A DNA stretch of 64,000 bases from contig CAVFCW010000003.1 in the NCBI GenBank assembly GCA_963621245.1, positions 124,001 to 188,000 on the forward strand. Direction: 5' to 3'. Position numbers and translations under genes: made by a program. This document shows, in pieces, positions 61,073-64,000 of this stretch. The notes beneath the pieces were generated by a model. The model did not search any database. It was not told the DNA's origin and saw only the letters and a list, made by a program, of their open reading frames with translations. The stretch comes from SIG603 sp963621245 (GTDB lineage: Bacteria; Bacillota; Clostridia; Oscillospirales; Acutalibacteraceae). Each line of letters opens with the position of its first letter. The stretch's first letter is position 1.

Positions 61073-63004
61073 TCAAAGCGTATCTATAATCTCAAGCCAA
61101 ATTCTTGAGCAAGCGTCGGAGGGCATTCTGAAATCGCCTCTCGGTGAGAGCGTGACAGATCCGACCTTAGGGCCGTCGGGCAGACAAGAACGCTTAAACT
61201 GCTGCGTGAAAAATCTTCTGTAAAAGGTTTTAAGCCATTTTTTAATCGTTTCGCTGTCGTAGGTTTTGTCGAACGCTTTAAGCGCCATACGATAAATTTT
61301 GTCGGGCGTGAAGCCGAAACGAAGCATATTGTAAAGGAAGAAATCGTGAAGCTCGTAGGGGCCGACGAGATCCTCTGTTTTCTGGGAAATCTCACCATCT
61401 TTCGGCGGCAAAAGCTCGGGGCTTACTGGAGTATCGAGTATATCGTAAAGAACATCTTTTATGCTTTCGTTCGTGTCGGCGGTGTACTTAACCAAATGGC
61501 GCACGAGCGTTTTCGGTATCGAAGAATTTACCGCATACATCGACATGTGGTCTCCGTTGTAAGTAGCCCAACCGAGCGCAAGCTCCGATAAATCTCCCGT
61601 ACCGACAACTATTCCGTTCTCCTTGTTTGCTATATCCATCAAAAGCTGAGTTCTCTCTCTTGCCTGAGAGTTCTCATAGGTTACATCGAGCTTTTCTGGG
61701 TCTTGACCGATATCCGCAAAGTGCTGATTTACAGCCGCCTGAATGGGAATTTCTCTGAAATTTACGCCCAGTTTCTCTGCGAGCGTCTGAGCATTTGATT
61801 TTGTTCTGCCCGTTGTGCCGAAACAAGGCATGGAAATCGCCTTAATTCCGTCACGGTCAAGTCCGAGTGAATCAAATGCATTAACCATAACGAGAAGCGC
61901 AAGGGTGGAATCGAGTCCACCGGAAAGTCCGACAACGGCGGTCTTTGCGTTTATATGTTTAAGTCTTGTGGCAAGGCCCGTGTACTGAAGCTGTAAAATC
62001 GTCTTGCATCTTGTGGAGAGTGCGTCGGAATTGCTCGGAACAAACGGCTTGGGATCGATAAATCTGTCGGTCTCGAAATCTGAGAAAGTCTCGTCCTCAT
62101 AGTCGAATGAAACGACAGTGGCACTGTCGGCGCAGTCATCGCTCCACGTATTCATTCTTCTGCGCTCCTGAATAAGCTTTTGAACGTCAACATCGCCGTA
62201 AGTTATGCCCGATGTGAAAAGCTCGCTCTCGCTCACGATACCGCCGTTTTCGGTGATAAGTCGGTGGCCGGCAAAAACCATATCCTGGGTGGACTCGCCA
62301 AATCCGGAATCGGTATAAACATAAGCCGAAAGAAGTCTGCCCGAATAGGCGCCGAGCATCATTCGGCGGTAATCGGCTTTGCCGATAATCTCATCGGAGC
62401 ACGATGCGTTCATTATAACGGTTGCGCCCGCCTTTGCAAGCCTTACACTCGGCGGAGAAGCTATCCAAATATCCTCGCAGACCTCAAACCCCAAGCAAAA
62501 ATCGGGGTTGTTTGCACAACAGAAAACTATGTCCTCGCCCATCGGCACTTCAAATCCGCAGAAATTAATATAAGCCGTGCCGTTTGCGGGCGTGAAATGT
62601 CTTATTTCGTAAAACTCAGAGTAGTTCGGAATGTTCTTTTTTGCGGGAAGACCCAAGAGTTCTCCCGACTTAAAAACAGCCACACAGTTATAGAGAGAAC
62701 CCATGTACGGCACGGGCATACCAACGCCGACCAAAATATCGCAGTCGCTTGTTTCCTCAATCAACTGTCTCAAGCACTCCTGAGCTTTACCCTCGAGAGT
62801 TCTGTCCTTGAAAAGATCCTGACAAGTGTAGCCCGTAACGGCAAGTTCCGGGAAAATGATTGCCGCCGCCTTATTTTCTGCAGCTTCAAAAATCATTTTC
62901 TTAATCTCCTGCGTATTATATACGCAGTCGGCAACCTTGACGCTCGGCACAGCTGCCGCCAGTCTTACAAATCCGTCCTTCATAATAAATAAATGACCCG
63001 GCAT
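61073..63004 (-). CDS. nadE: Glutamine-dependent NAD+ synthetase
   Basis: A 643-residue two-domain enzyme. The N-terminal nitrilase-type glutaminase (about 8-290) has its Glu-Lys-Cys triad in IFPELAVTGYTCQD, PAKKNIPNYSEFYE and GFEVCEDIWIA. The C-terminal synthetase has the PP-loop VVGLSGGLDSTLALLV and GTGDLSELALGWATYNGD. It amidates nicotinic acid adenine dinucleotide to NAD+. The true start may be MKDGFVRLAAAV (62983), which fits family length better; neither ATG has a strong ribosome site. Confidence 0.96.
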   Translation of the reverse strand: MPGHLFIMKDGFVRLAAAVPSVKVADCVYNTQEIKKMIFEAAENKAAAIIFPELAVTGYTCQDLFKDRTLEGKAQECLRQLIEETSDCDILVGVGMPVPYMGSLYNCVAVFKSGELLGLPAKKNIPNYSEFYEIRHFTPANGTAYINFCGFEVPMGEDIVFCCANNPDFCLGFEVCEDIWIASPPSVRLAKAGATVIMNASCSDEIIGKADYRRMMLGAYSGRLLSAYVYTDSGFGESTQDMVFAGHRLITENGGIVSESELFTSGITYGDVDVQKLIQERRRMNTWSDDCADSATVVSFDYEDETFSDFETDRFIDPKPFVPSNSDALSTRCKTILQLQYTGLATRLKHINAKTAVVGLSGGLDSTLALLVMVNAFDSLGLDRDGIKAISMPCFGTTGRTKSNAQTLAEKLGVNFREIPIQAAVNQHFADIGQDPEKLDVTYENSQARERTQLLMDIANKENGIVVGTGDLSELALGWATYNGDHMSMYAVNSSIPKTLVRHLVKYTADTNESIKDVLYDILDTPVSPELLPPKDGEISQKTEDLVGPYELHDFFLYNMLRFGFTPDKIYRMALKAFDKTYDSETIKKWLKTFYRRFFTQQFKRSCLPDGPKVGSVTLSPRGDFRMPSDACSRIWLEIIDTL

Positions 63005-63051
63005 AATCGATATGTCGGGTCTTCCCCTTTCAGAAAAATAGAGAAAATATA

Positions 63052-64000
63052 TTAGCCCATTATTTGAGTTCCGTCGGGTACGGTAGTATCGTCATAATAA
63101 GTATCCGTGCTCGCGGTATCATCGTAATAGGTATTGTTGTCCGACTCTGCCGGAATAACGGCGTCAGAGCCGCTGTCTGAATAGCTGTTGTCATCAGCCG
63201 TAGAGTAATCGGTGCTGTTGTTATCCGTGCTGTCGGTGCTGTCACCCGTGTAAGGGTTTGAACCGACATAAACGCCGTCCACAATTTGTGAGGTATCGGT
63301 GCCGGGACCCACTTTATAGGTGGTCTGTCTCGGTGAGTAAACCGACTCTCCGAGCTGCTCGGTATAGAGTTCCTCGCCGTTCTTGTAGTAGGTTCTCGAT
63401 GCCTCAGCCTTGTAGCCGAGCATATAAGAAGCCTTGAGCTCTACCTGATTTTGTGCAAGGCTGTAATCAGTCTCGTAAACAACTCCGTCGTCGGGATAGA
63501 GCGTTTCTTCTGTCCAAGAATCAACCGTAATGCTATCCCAGTCGTCAGGCTGAACACCGTAAATCTTGACCGTGAGGGTTGTTCCCTCCATGCCGGCGCA
63601 AATATAAATTGTGGTGTCCATATTGTTTGTAAATTTATAGTCGAGGTCGTTGTAGCTTACGGTTGCGTCAAGTCCGATCGGAACATAAGAAGACGGCATC
63701 TGATGGCAGTCTCTGAAATCAATCTGAAGTCCCGCATAAAGACATGCGATGTAAAGCGTGGAAGAAGTCTGGCAAATTCCGCCGCCGTAAACAGGTGTGA
63801 GAACGCCGCCCACAATACCGTTTGCGGGTAAGAATCCGCTTTCTGCCGTTGTGGAATCACCGACAGTATCGTTAAACGAGAACTGCTCGCCCGGCTGTAA
63901 AACCGTACCGTTGATTTTATCAGCGGCAAGAGCCATGTTGTGGTTACCGTTCTCGGTGTTGGTGGACTCCGTGGAGTACGAAGAAATAAGTCCGTACTTC
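63052..64000 (-). CDS. VanW family protein, C-terminal part (continues off the right edge)
   Basis: At least 316 residues. The frame is open without a break from 63052 to the window end, and the first visible residues (KYGLISSYSTESTNTENGNHNM) match the usual start of a VanW domain, so the gene begins outside. The VanW core shows LQPGEQFSFNDTVG, GIVGGVLTPVYGGGICQTSSTLYIACLYAGL and HQMPSSYVPIGLDATVSYNDLDYKFTN. A G5-like or linker region and a low-complexity Asp/Ser/Thr/Tyr tail follow. Probably an exported cell-envelope protein; the family's molecular function is unsettled. Confidence 0.9.
   Translation of the reverse strand, partial: KYGLISSYSTESTNTENGNHNMALAADKINGTVLQPGEQFSFNDTVGDSTTAESGFLPANGIVGGVLTPVYGGGICQTSSTLYIACLYAGLQIDFRDCHQMPSSYVPIGLDATVSYNDLDYKFTNNMDTTIYICAGMEGTTLTVKIYGVQPDDWDSITVDSWTEETLYPDDGVVYETDYSLAQNQVELKASYMLGYKAEASRTYYKNGEELYTEQLGESVYSPRQTTYKVGPGTDTSQIVDGVYVGSNPYTGDSTDSTDNNSTDYSTADDNSYSDSGSDAVIPAESDNNTYYDDTASTDTYYDDTTVPDGTQIMG

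Overview
The window comes from a Gram-positive anaerobe, most likely a gut-type member of the Clostridia (Bacillota). The evidence is a lysine (L-box) and a TPP riboswitch, an oxygen-sensitive class III ribonucleotide reductase (NrdD), AGGAGG-type ribosome sites, intrinsic terminators after most operons, a lipoprotein-type binding protein, a VanW-domain protein and no outer-membrane genes. Host genes favour CTT/CTC for Leu and AGA for Arg. Genus cannot be settled from this sequence alone.

Layout. 1-3.5 kb (minus): MoxR ATPase, DUF58 protein and the start of a membrane protein, preceded by a nitroreductase and a CYTH protein. 3.6-5.9 kb: nrdD. 6.4-6.6 kb: tRNA-Thr and tRNA-Tyr. 6.8-7.05 kb: a 35-residue membrane peptide behind two LexA-like boxes. 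7.1-10.9 kb: a thiamine-salvage operon (thiM-thiE-thiD-cytX) under a TPP riboswitch. 11-13.7 kb: queA-tgt-yajC. 13.7-17.3 kb (plus): lysine riboswitch, then asd-dapA-dapB and a free-standing aspartokinase-type ACT protein. 17.4-22.5 kb: a TauE/SafE exporter and a sirohaem sulfite/nitrite reductase (plus), facing a FecBCD-type ABC transporter and a Met8-like protein (minus).

22.6-42.8 kb: a sugar or glycoside locus (two TIM-barrel isomerase-like proteins, a Gfo/Idh oxidoreductase, a GPH transporter, a GH42 glycosidase, and a divergent AraC regulator). It is split by a 12-kb BREX type 1 island (HTH-brxA-brxB-brxC-pglX-[gene remnants]-pglZ). The island has a perfect 65-bp direct repeat at its ends, and the repeat covers the 3' end of one isomerase gene. 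It contains no recombinase and no brxL. This is the most notable feature of the window: a defence cassette that appears to have integrated into the 3' end of a protein gene and rebuilt that end.

42.9-64 kb: pcrA (minus); a 32-residue membrane peptide, metG and tatD (plus); a six-gene minus-strand operon headed by an AprA/AprB-like flavoprotein-ferredoxin pair; degV; a structured small RNA that may be 6S RNA; trmL (plus); then a minus-strand run nadE, 2-hydroxyacid dehydrogenase, nifS, thiI, cinA, and a VanW-domain gene that continues off the right edge.

The metabolic picture is an anaerobe that salvages thiamine, makes lysine under riboswitch control, reduces sulfite or nitrite with sirohaem, and uses imported glycosides. 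The nifS-thiI pair supplies tRNA thiolation and queA-tgt supplies queuosine modification.
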